Source: Strigamia acuminata (taxonomy: Eukaryota; Arthropoda; Chilopoda; Geophilomorpha; Linotaeniidae). Taken from it: a DNA stretch of 64,000 nt. The notes beneath the pieces were generated by a model that was given only the letters and a program-made list of their open reading frames with translations, did no database searches and was not told where the DNA came from. Of this stretch, positions 55,088 through 64,000 are shown one piece after another (positions within the stretch are counted from its first letter, which is position 1; each line of letters begins with the position of its first letter). Position numbers and translations under genes: made by a program. The DNA is taken from assembly GCA_949358305.1 (NCBI GenBank), contig OX442317.1, positions 15,938,491 through 16,002,490 on the forward strand. The letters are read 5' to 3'.

Positions 55088-55248
55088 TGTTGTGCGGTAA
55101 CGGTTTTATTATAGGTATCTAAAATTTTGTCACGAAGCATTGCATTTTTCTTTTCAAAAACTGTTGATAACTTTTGAATTTTTCCCTCTGTTTCATCAGT
55201 TAATGATTTAATTATATTTATTAAATTGTGTTTTATTTTTTTTGCCAA
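54214..55248 (-). CDS. Unrecognised protein, C-terminal part (about 340 aa)
   Basis: An open frame ending RLKMCLYAPL-stop at 54214. The listed start is a TTG. No ATG opens the frame near its beginning. Just upstream, an ATG-started 46-codon frame (about 55372-55232, MADPDYNDRKNK) runs into it across an A8 run in another phase, so the gene is probably longer and broken, or shifts frame, at that run. The first 80 residues are coiled-coil-like (K/E/I-rich) and the rest is a mixed globular region with several Cys/His. No family recognised. A slightly diverged second copy of its 3' 290 codons is inverted at 56851-57725. Confidence 0.5.
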   Translation of the reverse strand: MAKKIKHNLINIIKSLTDETEGKIQKLSTVFEKKNAMLRDKILDTYNKTVTAQQTFYTLNPYIYSYFKHLHDQFTSYTKTKREFKRLEQILCDDEDTPVSSYLEATYEADLLLISNLINPTAALSHYIRTAENIVLLDDKSIWLECRQMRSAFPTEAELASMNENLHAKIMFTRADFKTPCDKTKIQCLNSEKLQHFNSLMLTYVAGMRQLIVSRQMGFVSYYEDKRRIDNVYSASGLHIASCCIPSIIKHGNVVYRQYASNVQWIEGLGLISTADICRGDVLVINESVDLVDFVRADMSNFENALNYEMPNLDDTLMKSGGELSYQYENRRANRLKMCLYAPL

Positions 55249-55353
55249 ATGGCTTCCACACAGTCACGGTCATGCTTAAATGCTACAGATTGCTCCATTT
55301 TTATTTTTTTAAGTTCCTTGTTAAAGTCCTCTGTTAATTTATTCTTTCTATCA

Positions 55354-56088
55354 TTATAATCTGGATCTGCCATGATTTTTGACCAATTCACTCATTTGAC
55401 CATCATACAGCTCTTTTTCTAATACTATTCTATTTTTTGTTTGTTCGTTGTTATCTTTTTCAATATCAGCTATCGATCTGTTATTCACATCTCTGCACTC
55501 ATCTTTACATTTCTTTTTTTCATTGTAAATGGCTAGTGTTTTTTTTCTTTCCAATGTGAGTTTTTCTTTCTTCACGTCTTTATCATACGTGTCTCGAAGT
55601 ATTTTCTTCCTGCCTTTTACCTGATCAACTTTCTTGACGAAATCGGGATTCGGATTATACGTCTTAATACACAGTTTAGGAATGGATTTACTTACATTGA
55701 ATAAATTATTTGAATCACTCATTAAAATGTCCGTTAGAATTTGTCCCGAGGCTAAAATCAAGCAATTTTTAGGAAAAACTACGTGTTCATCTTCTATTAT
55801 ATTTTTGACGGATTTGAAAGCACATAAATAAGGACCTTCGTTTCTGCGAACACTGTCTGATCCCTGCGTTTTGTTGATTATGCAGTTCATAAAAGTCGTC
55901 GTTTTTTCTTGCAATGTTTCGTATAAACCGAATTTAATAGCTAAGCAGTTGGCGCAAATTCGAGGAAATACGTTCGTGTTATGAGAATTTGTGTTTGTGT
56001 ATTGTTTACCAAAATTATATTTATCTATTTCTGCCAGTTTATGACTTAAAACACAGGATGTATTGACACAAACAGCCGATTTTGCAAC
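55354..56088 (-). pseudogene. Unrecognised Cys-containing frame, likely the N-terminal part of the same broken gene
   Basis: Open from 56088 (after TAG) to the stop at 55354, without an ATG at its beginning. It has two Cys pairs (CVNTSC and ICANC), which might bind zinc, then a globular stretch and a K/E-rich coiled-coil end (KKEKLTLERKKTLAIYNEKK). That end leads, after a phase change near an A5 run at about 55380, into the 46-codon frame noted in the previous entry. I infer one long gene with two frame breaks. Host or viral origin is undecided. No join is given here. Confidence 0.4.
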
Positions 56089-56310
56089 CTAACCTAACCT
56101 ATCTACTAAAAACACCATAATACCATCTGAATTATTTTTATTCCACACATGGCTCAAATTATATAACTTTTGTTTATATGGAAATGGAATTAGCAATGAA
56201 AAAAAAAAGTTCCCATTACAATTATCAAGATAACGTGCACACCCATTTGAGTTGTTCTTTTTTGTTACAGTTTGTTTCTATGAACTAAACAATTCAATCA
56301 AGCTGAACCT
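56089..56310. other. Spacer with CCTAA repeats
   Basis: CCTAACCTAACCTA at 56088-56101 resembles the arthropod TTAGG telomere repeat, but only in two to three units. The rest is AT-rich. Confidence 0.5.
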
Positions 56311-56769
56311 TTAAGGCACAGCAAATAAATTCTGATTAAAACAGGTGTTGTTATAAATTGGATATTTTAATAATTCCATTGTATATTTAATAGTTTTCTG
56401 ATTGTTGGGAAATATTTTATCTTTCCGTTTTCTGTAAGCACAAAAGTATGGAAATATTTCATCTTTCTGTTTTCTGTAATCACTGAATTTATCAAGAGTA
56501 TAAAACCCTTCGTAAATGCAATTCTTCTTTAGTTTACATTTCTTTTTTGACTTATAAATAACACCTTCCTTGTCACAAAACATATTCTTAGAAATAAACA
56601 TGAGGTCTATTGTATTTTTAAAAATTGGTTTCAACTTAAAGATTTTAGTTTTCGTAATGAGAATTAATCCATTGGAAGGTAGATCAGAACCAAGTAACTT
56701 TGTAGTCTCTGATTGTAGTTGGAAGATGTTAAAATGATTTTCAATGAATGACGTAGAAAAAAATTGCAC
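56311..56769 (-). CDS. Unrecognised Lys/Phe-rich protein, 152 aa
   Basis: A frame MQFFSTSFIENHFNIFQ.. to ..NQNLFAVP-stop with Cys/Lys-rich middle (CKLKKNC) and two similar segments, DYRKQKDEIFPYF and YRKRKDKIFPNN (an internal duplication). AT-rich codons. It lies in the spacer between the inverted-repeat arms. No family recognised. It may be part of the same unknown element. Confidence 0.4.
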   Translation of the reverse strand: MQFFSTSFIENHFNIFQLQSETTKLLGSDLPSNGLILITKTKIFKLKPIFKNTIDLMFISKNMFCDKEGVIYKSKKKCKLKKNCIYEGFYTLDKFSDYRKQKDEIFPYFCAYRKRKDKIFPNNQKTIKYTMELLKYPIYNNTCFNQNLFAVP

Positions 56770-56816
56770 AATTTTCTCATGTTCCTTAATCTTAACACAA
56801 TCTTAACGCTACTTAC

Positions 56817-57725
56817 TTGACTGCCTATGCTGATAATACAACTACAAAAAAAACTTTCTATACCTTAAATCCGTACATCTATTCATATTTCAAACACTTA
56901 CACGATCAGTTACCATCTTATACGAAAACCAAACGAGAATTTAAAAGACTGGAACAAATACTTTGCGACGATGAGGACACTCCAGTAAGTTCATACCTGG
57001 AAGCGACTTACGAGGCCGATTTACTGTTAATCAGCAATTTGATTAATCCCACAGCAGCTTTGTCACATTACATTAGAACAGCAGAGAATATCGTGTTATT
57101 GGACGATAAATCAATTTGGTTAGAGTGCCGTCAAATGCGCAGCGCATTTCCCACAGAAGCTGAATTAGCTAGCATGAATGAGAATTTACACGCAAAAATC
57201 ATGTTCACACGAGCAGATTTTAAAACTCCTTGTGACAAAACAAAAATTCAATGCTTGAATTCAGAAAAACTTCAACATTTTAATTCGTTGATGCTTACTT
57301 ACGTCGCCGGAATGCGGCAATTAATTGTAAGTAGACAGATGGGTTTTGTTTCATACTACGAGGACAAAAGGCGAATAGACAACGTTTACTCTGCATCTGG
57401 ATTACACATTGCTAGCTGCTGTATCCCGTCTATCATTAAACACGGTAATGTTGTCTACCGACAATACGCCAGCAATGTTCAATGGATCGAAGGTTTAAGA
57501 CTTATTTCGACTGCGGATATATGCCGCGGCGACGTTTTGGTTATCAACGAATCAGTTGACTTGGTTGATTTCGTAAGAGCTGACATGAGCAATTTTGAAA
57601 ATGCATTAAATTATGAGATGCCAAATTTAGACGACACTCTTATGAAAAGTGGCGGCGAGTTAAGCTATCAGTATGAGAACAGACGAGCTAACAGACCCAA
57701 AATGTGTTTGTACGCGCCACTCTAA
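56817..57725 (+). pseudogene. Inverted 5'-truncated copy of the 54214-55248 ORF
   Basis: From TFYTLNPYIYSYF onward it is near-identical to the minus-strand gene, with changes such as QLPSY for QFTSY, LRLIS for LGLIS and RPKMC for RLKMC. The N-terminal coiled-coil part is missing, and homology starts abruptly at 56851. No ATG opens the frame; the track start is TTG. Confidence 0.6.
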
Positions 57726-57857
57726 AATCAATCAAACTACATTTATCATCACAGAAACCTACATTATTATTATATTCATCGGTTTGTTTGTGATAATTTT
57801 AAATATGTTTTTGTTTTAAGAAACTCGATTTAAGCATATCTTTTCGTGAAATGAAAT
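56851..57857. repeat. Right arm of the 1-kb inverted repeat
   Basis: Reverse complement of 54082-55087. Its outer end at 57857 (GTGAAATGAAAT) is where AT-rich sequence gives way to GC-richer sequence. Confidence 0.9.
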
Positions 57858-59691
57858 TGTAATGAATCGCGTTTCCAAGCTGATTTGGATGCGTTTGAAA
57901 GACGCCGCGATACAGAAAATGTTGGGAGCCTGGTCCTCGAGACCTGCCCAGCCGTGAATGTGCGCTTTATGTCGGTAGCTAACACACTCCAGATCCCGAT
58001 CAAACACGAATATTTATTTGGCCGGGTATTCCGAGCACTAAAAATGGGGGACAGAAGTTGCTTAGCAATCATAAAAGTTGGGAACAACACGAAAACTCTA
58101 CGAAAATGCGCTTTTCTCGACGCGTCGGTAAGACCAAGCTGAACGAATGTCCAGACTTGACTATGCCCGGAGCCAAAAGCAGCACAAGTCCGCGAAGGAA
58201 TCGAGTATCACCTCAACACTAAACGACTGCCTCGCTGTCGAAATCAAGCGAGAAACGCGTGCTAACTCGTGCTTATGGCCCGCACGGTCACACGAATCTA
58301 AACTAAACTCCGATCTACGCCTAATTAAGCTAAAGCTCCTGATGTGGAGCGGCGAAACTAAGCTAAACGCGCGTAACATGAAATAAATGACACAAAGATT
58401 TCAGATCGAAGGCCAAACGACCCTATCTTGCCTAAATAATGACGCGTCACGGCGCTTAAAACACAACGTAAAGAGGTGGAAAACAAAGGAAACAAGTGGC
58501 TAAAAAGCCGAGAATTAACTCGGATAATGATGGAATGAAAGCCCGAAGCCGAATTGCGGAACTTCGGGGCGAGACTAAACGACGAGTGCGTTTAGAAAAA
58601 GAGCCGAAACTCAGCCATGATCACTGGCTACCGAAGTAGCACCTACGCGGTCGGGATACTGAGTTCAACTGCCTAGAAAGCAGAAAAAAGGGGAAAAGGT
58701 AAACTTGGGCTCAACCAAGTTCACCCAATCACAGAAGAGTCAGTATCCAATCAGTACAGTCGGTGCATACTGATGAGTATGACTCACTACGACGCGTACT
58801 GACCAGAATAGAAATGCAAATAGGATTGCGTCAGAAACTATAAACTAAGATAGAAAAACTAGGAAGAGATAAGAGAAAAGTGAGAGAATGAAAGAAAAGT
58901 TAGGAGAGAGTAAGAGAAAAGAAAGACAAAAATGAGGAGAATTAGGCTAAACTAAAGATAGGATGAATAACAACATAAGGTAGGAACAATTAGGGTTTAT
59001 TACAACACAAAACACGGGGAAACAATGCGTACAACTCGTACGCGTGAACACGGACCGTGACACGCCCCGGCAACCAGAGTTTTATTGCTCTGAAAACTCA
59101 AAACAAAGGGCAATAAAGCGATACAAAATAAACAAAATCGATAACATAATTAGAATCAAAAGACTAAATGTGCCGCAACTTTAGCGGTCTTAAAACAAGA
59201 TAATGGTGCAAATCAAAACACAGAACATGATCAAATCAAAACGATTCGCGTCAGACGCGTTAAAATTATACACTAAAATTTAACAAAATGCAGATTAGCG
59301 TGAAACAATCTAAAATAAAAGAAAATATCACCAAACAATCCTCGATTGCTGGGAAGATCCGCGCCCGCTGTACCCATCCACACGGCCTAAAACACAATTA
59401 AAAGATCATCTTACATCGGTACGTGATTGCCGATGAAGGAAATGAGGCGTCCGTCGTCCATGCAGATGGGCACAAGAAACGCGGAGCTAACTACAAGAGA
59501 AAATAAAACAAATTAAATATCACAGTCGGGAAAAAATGTTCAATCACTACACAGATTTTGGAGCACTGAAAATTATAAACTAAAGACGCGTTTGAATGGG
59601 GACTTACCCACCCAAACCAAAAAATGCGTATAAAACAAAAAGTCACGTTCGGGAAACTTCACAATAAGTTCAAAGTCACTGTTCGGGCACT
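57858..59691. other. GC-richer stretch, no confident gene; possible minus-strand exons
   Basis: The plus frame at 57885-58142 (MDAFERRRDTENV..) is open but unsupported. On the minus strand the acceptor CTCTTGTAG at about 59491 is followed by a frame (SAFLVPICMDDGRLISF.., donor GTAAGATG at about 59414). A second acceptor is at about 59391, so a spliced transcript may run leftwards here. The interval 58400-59300 has no clear frame. Confidence 0.35.
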
Positions 59692-59991
59692 TTAATCACT
59701 GTCTCCAGGAAAAACGACACGAAGAATCTCCTCGACCAAAAGCACAACACGACACGCAATCACGTCCCCTAATTGTTCTTCATTCCTGGGACGATAACGC
59801 GTAAGGCAAGTCGCGATGAGCTGTTCCAACGACTCAACCTGGGCATCGTCGAGCTCGAACAGAGCCATGGCCTGATTTTCTGGCCATCCGTGCTCCGCCC
59901 GGGCGACAGCATAAAAATATTGCCGCCAGAGATCCGGTTCCGCCTGGAGAAAGGTGGTGGGACTTAGTAGAGAAGGGCGCTGCCAGTCCAA
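59692..59991 (-). CDS. Unrecognised small protein, 99 aa
   Basis: ATG-started frame MDWQRPSLLSPTTFLQAEP.. to ..VVFPGDSD-stop: acidic, Leu/Val-rich, probably helical (LDDAQVESLEQLIATCL). It lies 32 bp outside the gypsy-2 LTR, transcribed away from it. A strong donor (GTGGGTAAGT at about 59609) lies downstream, so it may be the first exon of a longer transcript, or a short upstream ORF. Family unknown. Confidence 0.4.
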   Translation of the reverse strand: MDWQRPSLLSPTTFLQAEPDLWRQYFYAVARAEHGWPENQAMALFELDDAQVESLEQLIATCLTRYRPRNEEQLGDVIACRVVLLVEEILRVVFPGDSD

Positions 59992-60022
59992 CGTCCCGAA
60001 AGGGAAAAGTTCGTCGAAGCCT

Positions 60023-60653
60023 TGTGGTGATTCGGTATCACCAGAAGAGATAATTAGTGGTAATTATCCTATTATTAATTCTTGACACTAGAGTGCGTCA
60101 GAAACGATGACTAGACTGACTAGTCTCCGGTTTCTGCGAACCTGCATAATCGCGATGATTTGCATATGACGTCACTTCCGGTTAGTATATATTGCCGAAC
60201 CTGACCGGAAACGTCACTACAGTTACCACATTTCAGCAAGAGCACCATTTACCTCACCTTTCAGGCCGTTTCACGGATTGATCGAGGACCGGTGCCCGCT
60301 GACCATTCAACTGTACAACAGCCACATTTATTTAGCGTAGCCAATCTACGCTAGAATAAATATCCAAGCGATATTCGTTTAATTCGCACGAGAAAGCGAA
60401 TTCTCGCGTGTTCATTATAACACGTGGAAAATAACCCTAGACAACAACACAGACCACGCGTAGGACTAAACAATCGGATCCGCCATTGTTTAGCGGCGAC
60501 TCGTATTCGCAGAAGAATCCGAGGACCACCATTGGAATCATCTTATCTTATACTGTATTAGTAAGCGTGTTTAATAAAGCAGTATTTGCAACATATATCA
60601 TATTCCCGAGTACTATTATTTATTATATTTAACCACAAAGTCGAATCACGACA
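60023..60653 (+). repeat. Gypsy-2 5' LTR (631 bp)
   Basis: The 5' end TGTGGTGATTCG and the 3' end CGAATCACGACA are inverted repeats with one mismatch. A TATATA promoter box lies at 60186-60191 and AATAAA at about 60572. The primer site follows two bases after the end. The left edge rests on the inverted ends only, because the partner LTR is not seen. Confidence 0.75.
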
Positions 60654-60655
60654 CG

Positions 60656-60673
60656 TGGGGGCCTGTCCGGGAT
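60656..60673 (+). promoter_or_regulatory. Gypsy-2 primer-binding site (tRNA-Pro-like)
   Basis: TGGGGGCCTGTCCGGGAT matches the well-known tRNA-Pro primer site of retroviruses at 16 of 18 positions, two bases after the LTR. Confidence 0.75.
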
Positions 60674-60745
60674 AGATTTGCTAACCTTAAGACAATACTT
60701 TAAATAATAACCGGGATCTTTCGATCGATCATTATATCGTAAGAA

Positions 60746-63694
60746 ATGACGAAAACCACCGCTGAAGACAGGAAAAAGCGCAACGACGAAAAGGAGAAAA
60801 AAGAAGCCGAAGAAATCGAGCGTCAAAAAGCCGAAGAAGTCGAGCGCCAGAAAGCCGAAGAAATCGACCGTCAAAAGGCCGAAGAAATCGAGCGTCGGAA
60901 AGCGGAAGAAGCGAACCGCGTAGAACAAGGAATCGAGACTAGCTCGACCGAAATTCTAACGGAACCAACGAGCGAATACCTTCCCCTCGCTAGACAACTC
61001 CTATTTACGGGAGGCGAGTTCGGAACAAGTAACTCTCACGAAACGAATAGACTGAATAAATCGTTCGAGAATCCACAATTCGGACTGAGAAGCCCAAGAG
61101 AAGTCGGAAAAGACGCCAGCGAGTTGGACCTGATGGCGCTGTTAACGAAAGCAGCAAACACAGGCGCCGCCATTGTTAACGAGGCCGCTCGGGCCGAACA
61201 AGCCAGAGCAGACGCATTGGAGGCAAAGAAGAACGAATTGATGGAGGAATTGGCTAAAGAGCATCGTGAAAAGCTAGCCGCCGTAGAACAAAATTTGGCC
61301 CGCGAACGCCAAGCCAAACAAATGGCCGCCGCCCGGGAAAGCCAAGAAAAACAAATCGCGCTAGAGCGTGAATTGACTCGCGAACTGCTAGCAAAACGGC
61401 AAATCATCGAGCGAGAGATGGCGAAAGGTTACAAAGCCCCGCCACCAAATAACGGGTCGAGTCGACGCTCGGAGACAGACTCTAGGCAAGACTCCCCAGA
61501 GCGATCCTACTCAGCTAAGGAATTGGTCGCTAAAGCAATCGAAGTGACTCGAGAAGCCTGCGCGCACGGTATCGAGATCGACCAGGACAAGGACCTGTAT
61601 GAAGAACTCGAAAGGGTAATCGACCTGGTAAATCAAAAGACCGAGAAGAGAGCAGCAGACGATTCGACGAGACGCGGAGAGAAACGACGTCGGGTCGGAG
61701 CGGATCGACAACCGACCGAGACCGGTGAAGAACAGGCCTCGGACAACGAAAGCATCGACTCGCTGGTTTCCCACGGCAGTATTCGAGTTACCGCATTGGA
61801 CAGCATAGTAAACGAATCGGATGAAGTCCAAGGGGAACTTTACGAGGCGTTTGTACAAGACCGTCGAAATAATCAAGGTGCCGAGTCATGGGCGCTAAAA
61901 AATTCATTTGCAATGAAGACTGGCCAAACCAGTAACACGCATCCGAGTGACCCCAACGCCGAACTGATTCGATGTATAAATCAAAAGAATCAAATACGAA
62001 ACGAGGCGGGCCGCAATAGGTTAGCCATGCCAACGCTCGAGGAGATCAACGCAATTAAGAACCACCTCGAAAAGAAGCACGCCGCCGAAGCCTACGCCGG
62101 GAGAAACGCCTATACCTTCATTAAAAAGGTGGACGGAAACCCCACGGGGACTCGACTAGACGATCTGATACCACCCGGAACCCAACTGAGCCAAACTTCA
62201 GCTCCTGTAAAAACGACCCCCGAAAGTTCAACAGTAGCACAAATCCTCACCAATAATCCAAATCCCGTAGGATTACGAGGGCAGACGCTGTTCCAGCCGA
62301 ACCAACTCGACGCTACAAGACAGGGCAACCATTTCCCAAGTCTTCCGTCCAACAATACTCGATCGTCGCCACCGCTTAGTGAGACTGGCTCGCTAAGCGA
62401 CAAGCTACAGACGATGAAAGACGAACTCCTCCAGGCAGTGGACCAGAGATTCCAACAAAACCATAGCCAAAGCAGTGAGGAAGACGACCGGAGCGAGGGA
62501 TTACTGAAACGTTACTCTGCGGACCGGTGGATATACGCCCGCAAGGATAACAACATCAAATGGACGACTCTACGACTGACTAAGTTTGACGGATCATGGA
62601 ACGCCGGAAACTTCTTTCTCGACGAAGTCGCCTTGACGATAAATCGACTAGGAGCGGAACCCGACGAAATGGTCGCGCGGGGAGTACCGGAAATGCTCAT
62701 ACATCGAGCCAGAATCTGGTACAACAAGGTCCAGCCCCGAAATTGGGAAGACTTTGTCATCAAGTTTCACAACCAATATGGCGAGACGAGCCAAGAAATC
62801 CAGAAAAGAGTAAGCTCCATGCAGCAAGCTCCCGGAGAAACGTTGAGAGAATATGTACAGCGAGCTGATAGCATGTTTCGAGAAATGGACAAGCCATTTA
62901 ATCAACACGCGCAAAAAGCTCTCTTCGAGCAGGGTCTGAACCCAACCGCGACGAAAATCTTACGGGACATGAACGCCCCTAGAGGAGACAATTTTGCCGC
63001 CATTTTTGCATTTGTCGAGAAGAAACACACCGAAGCAAACGCTCGGTACAACGAAGCCCTGACAAAAGAAGAGCGAGCTCTGGGAGTAGCCAGACAGCAA
63101 AGGATCCAAGAGCGAAGCATAGACTCCGCTAAGCTGCTCCAGTCCCAAAACTACCTAAACGGAAGTATCGAGCCACTCCCGACAAAGAAAAATCAGCCAG
63201 CTTCCAACCCGATACCACCGCCAAATAAGGCCTATCATACGCAGACTAACACCGCCGAAGAGAAATCCGAGGATGAAGAATGTGAGCAATCTGAGCAATA
63301 CTCGGACAGCGATGAAGTCGATGAACAAATCAACGACGTCGTCCACGCGAATATGGGGAGAGAGTTGGCACCCAGCTATCGCCCTCAAATGAAGACCCAG
63401 AGAAAATCGGAGCATCATAACCCCAAAACAGAAGCGACTTCCGAGAAGAAGGAGAATCCCAAAAAGCCATTTACGCTAGGGAAAAAGAGAAGCCCATGTA
63501 ATTTCTGCGAGGAAGACGGCCACTGGCGCCAGAACTGTCCGAAGTTAGCAAAAAAGAAGGCTGACGACAAGCTCGCGGAGCGGGAGGAGATAGTAAAAAT
63601 GCTCGCTAAGGAGCAGGAAAAGATGCTAAAAGAACTTACTGCTAAGTTTGGCGAAATGACAAAAAACTGGAATTCGCGGGCGGAACAAAAATAA
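60746..63694 (+). CDS. Gypsy-2 Gag (982 aa)
   Basis: Residues 10-60 carry repeated EIERQKAEE/EVERQKAEE units, and 140-240 is a long coiled coil (A/E/R/K-rich). A Ser/Asp-rich linker follows. A retrotransposon Gag core is at about 592-738 (WTTLRLTKFDGSWNAGNFF.., YNKVQPRNWEDFVIKFHNQYG type). A single CCHC knuckle, CNFCEEDGHWRQNC, is at 918-931, then a K/E-rich tail ending at TAA 63692-63694. The long N-terminal coiled coil roughly doubles the usual Gag length and probably drives particle assembly. The start ATG lies 73 bp after the primer site. Confidence 0.85.
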   Translation: MTKTTAEDRKKRNDEKEKKEAEEIERQKAEEVERQKAEEIDRQKAEEIERRKAEEANRVEQGIETSSTEILTEPTSEYLPLARQLLFTGGEFGTSNSHETNRLNKSFENPQFGLRSPREVGKDASELDLMALLTKAANTGAAIVNEAARAEQARADALEAKKNELMEELAKEHREKLAAVEQNLARERQAKQMAAARESQEKQIALERELTRELLAKRQIIEREMAKGYKAPPPNNGSSRRSETDSRQDSPERSYSAKELVAKAIEVTREACAHGIEIDQDKDLYEELERVIDLVNQKTEKRAADDSTRRGEKRRRVGADRQPTETGEEQASDNESIDSLVSHGSIRVTALDSIVNESDEVQGELYEAFVQDRRNNQGAESWALKNSFAMKTGQTSNTHPSDPNAELIRCINQKNQIRNEAGRNRLAMPTLEEINAIKNHLEKKHAAEAYAGRNAYTFIKKVDGNPTGTRLDDLIPPGTQLSQTSAPVKTTPESSTVAQILTNNPNPVGLRGQTLFQPNQLDATRQGNHFPSLPSNNTRSSPPLSETGSLSDKLQTMKDELLQAVDQRFQQNHSQSSEEDDRSEGLLKRYSADRWIYARKDNNIKWTTLRLTKFDGSWNAGNFFLDEVALTINRLGAEPDEMVARGVPEMLIHRARIWYNKVQPRNWEDFVIKFHNQYGETSQEIQKRVSSMQQAPGETLREYVQRADSMFREMDKPFNQHAQKALFEQGLNPTATKILRDMNAPRGDNFAAIFAFVEKKHTEANARYNEALTKEERALGVARQQRIQERSIDSAKLLQSQNYLNGSIEPLPTKKNQPASNPIPPPNKAYHTQTNTAEEKSEDEECEQSEQYSDSDEVDEQINDVVHANMGRELAPSYRPQMKTQRKSEHHNPKTEATSEKKENPKKPFTLGKKRSPCNFCEEDGHWRQNCPKLAKKKADDKLAEREEIVKMLAKEQEKMLKELTAKFGEMTKNWNSRAEQK

Positions 63695-64000
63695 CTCCGT
63701 TACCGCTCGCGATAACTTCATCCATATTAGACCTCACACTGGTGGAAAAGCAGATCAAAGAGATGAAGAAAATCTTAAAATTCTACGAAGAAGCCGCCAC
63801 ACCATTCGATAAACGAGAAATTGAAATTAGAGACGATGATGGCATAGCCAAAGCTTTCATGACTTTACCGCTGGACCAGGGGGCCAAACCCCCTAAAAGG
63901 CGACTACTCCGTTGCAACCTGTCCACTGAGGCGAAAAGCACATTAGCCAAAATGCCTATCTCTTTCGGCAAAAAAGTGTTGATGGGGCTACTCGACTCGG
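63691..64000 (+). CDS. Gypsy-2 Pol, N-terminal start (partial)
   Basis: It is in the -1 frame relative to Gag, open across the Gag stop to the window end. After a K/E-rich linker it reaches MPISFGKKVLMGLLDSG, the first strand and D-S-G active site of the retropepsin, at the very edge. The overlap CAA AAA TAA at the end of Gag allows a -1 slip on AAA, so Pol is probably made by frameshifting. Confidence 0.75.
   Translation, partial: MTPLPLAITSSILDLTLVEKQIKEMKKILKFYEEAATPFDKREIEIRDDDGIAKAFMTLPLDQGAKPPKRRLLRCNLSTEAKSTLAKMPISFGKKVLMGLLDS

Larger units (their letters stand above)
60023..64000 (+). mobile_element. Gypsy-2: Ty3/gypsy element, 5' part (runs off the right edge)
   Basis: An LTR, tRNA-Pro-like primer site, long Gag, then the start of Pol. 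It has a separate Gag and Pol in different frames, unlike gypsy-1, so it is a different lineage. The insertion site and 3' LTR are outside the window. Confidence 0.85.

Noticed and set aside
56086-56101. Telomere or telomere-derived array
   Set aside because: Only two to three CCTAA units. Such short runs are common inside arthropod chromosomes.
52649-57725. Assignment of the unknown AT-rich ORFs to a named virus family
   Set aside because: Intronless clustered ORFs and a terminal-like inverted repeat are suggestive, but I recognise no diagnostic motif, so origin is left open.

Overview
The window is eukaryotic nuclear DNA. Genes are split by GT-AG introns, there are no operons or ribosome-binding sites, and LTR retrotransposons and microsatellites dominate. 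An arthropod is my best guess. This rests on a BEN-domain gene, short CCTAA runs like the arthropod TTAGG telomere repeat, Copia elements primed by initiator-Met tRNA, and Tc1/mariner-type MITE ends. No species can be named from the sequence alone.

Composition falls into three blocks. (1) 1-42.3 kb is CpG-rich and full of (TTTA)n tracts. It holds small lineage-specific multi-exon genes that I assembled from splice sites: an acidic repeat protein at 0.4-3.7 kb (-), a retropepsin-fold protein lacking its catalytic Asp at 9.0-9.5 kb (+), an acidic coiled-coil protein at 10.7-11.2 kb (-), a Cys-rich protein at 12.6-13.4 kb (+), a thymidine kinase at 13.5-14.1 kb (-), a twin-exon gene at 22.3-23.0 kb (+), and a convergent pair at 25.5-26.2 kb. 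Between them lies a dispersed repeat, called R here. R also forms a tandem array of about seven 0.6-kb units at 34.65-38.9 kb, with constant blocks around variable cassettes. Two complete Copia elements sit inside R copies. The one at 15.76-20.99 kb (+) is non-autonomous and carries an integrase-derived ORF that has lost both catalytic Asp residues. The one at 27.82-34.65 kb (-) is intact and autonomous. A third Copia (39.3-42.3 kb, -) is truncated and dead.

(2) 42.3-57.86 kb is AT-rich. It holds a MITE, a five-exon BEN-domain gene, an intact Ty3/gypsy element with identical 248-bp LTRs (46.29-51.66 kb, -), and a cluster of unrecognised ORFs (52.6-57.7 kb). Part of that cluster is duplicated as a 1-kb inverted repeat whose outer right end coincides with the next change in composition.

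(3) 57.86-64 kb is GC-richer again. It has a small unknown ORF with possible spliced exons, then the 5' half of a second gypsy element: a 631-bp LTR, a tRNA-Pro-like primer site, a 982-aa Gag, and Pol entered by an apparent -1 shift at the Gag stop. The window ends at the protease active site.

Identical LTRs and intact target-site duplications show that three elements inserted recently. The most unusual items are the constant/variable array, the catalytically dead integrase ORF kept in a recently mobile element, the dead-retropepsin host gene, and the inverted duplication of unknown genes at a composition boundary.
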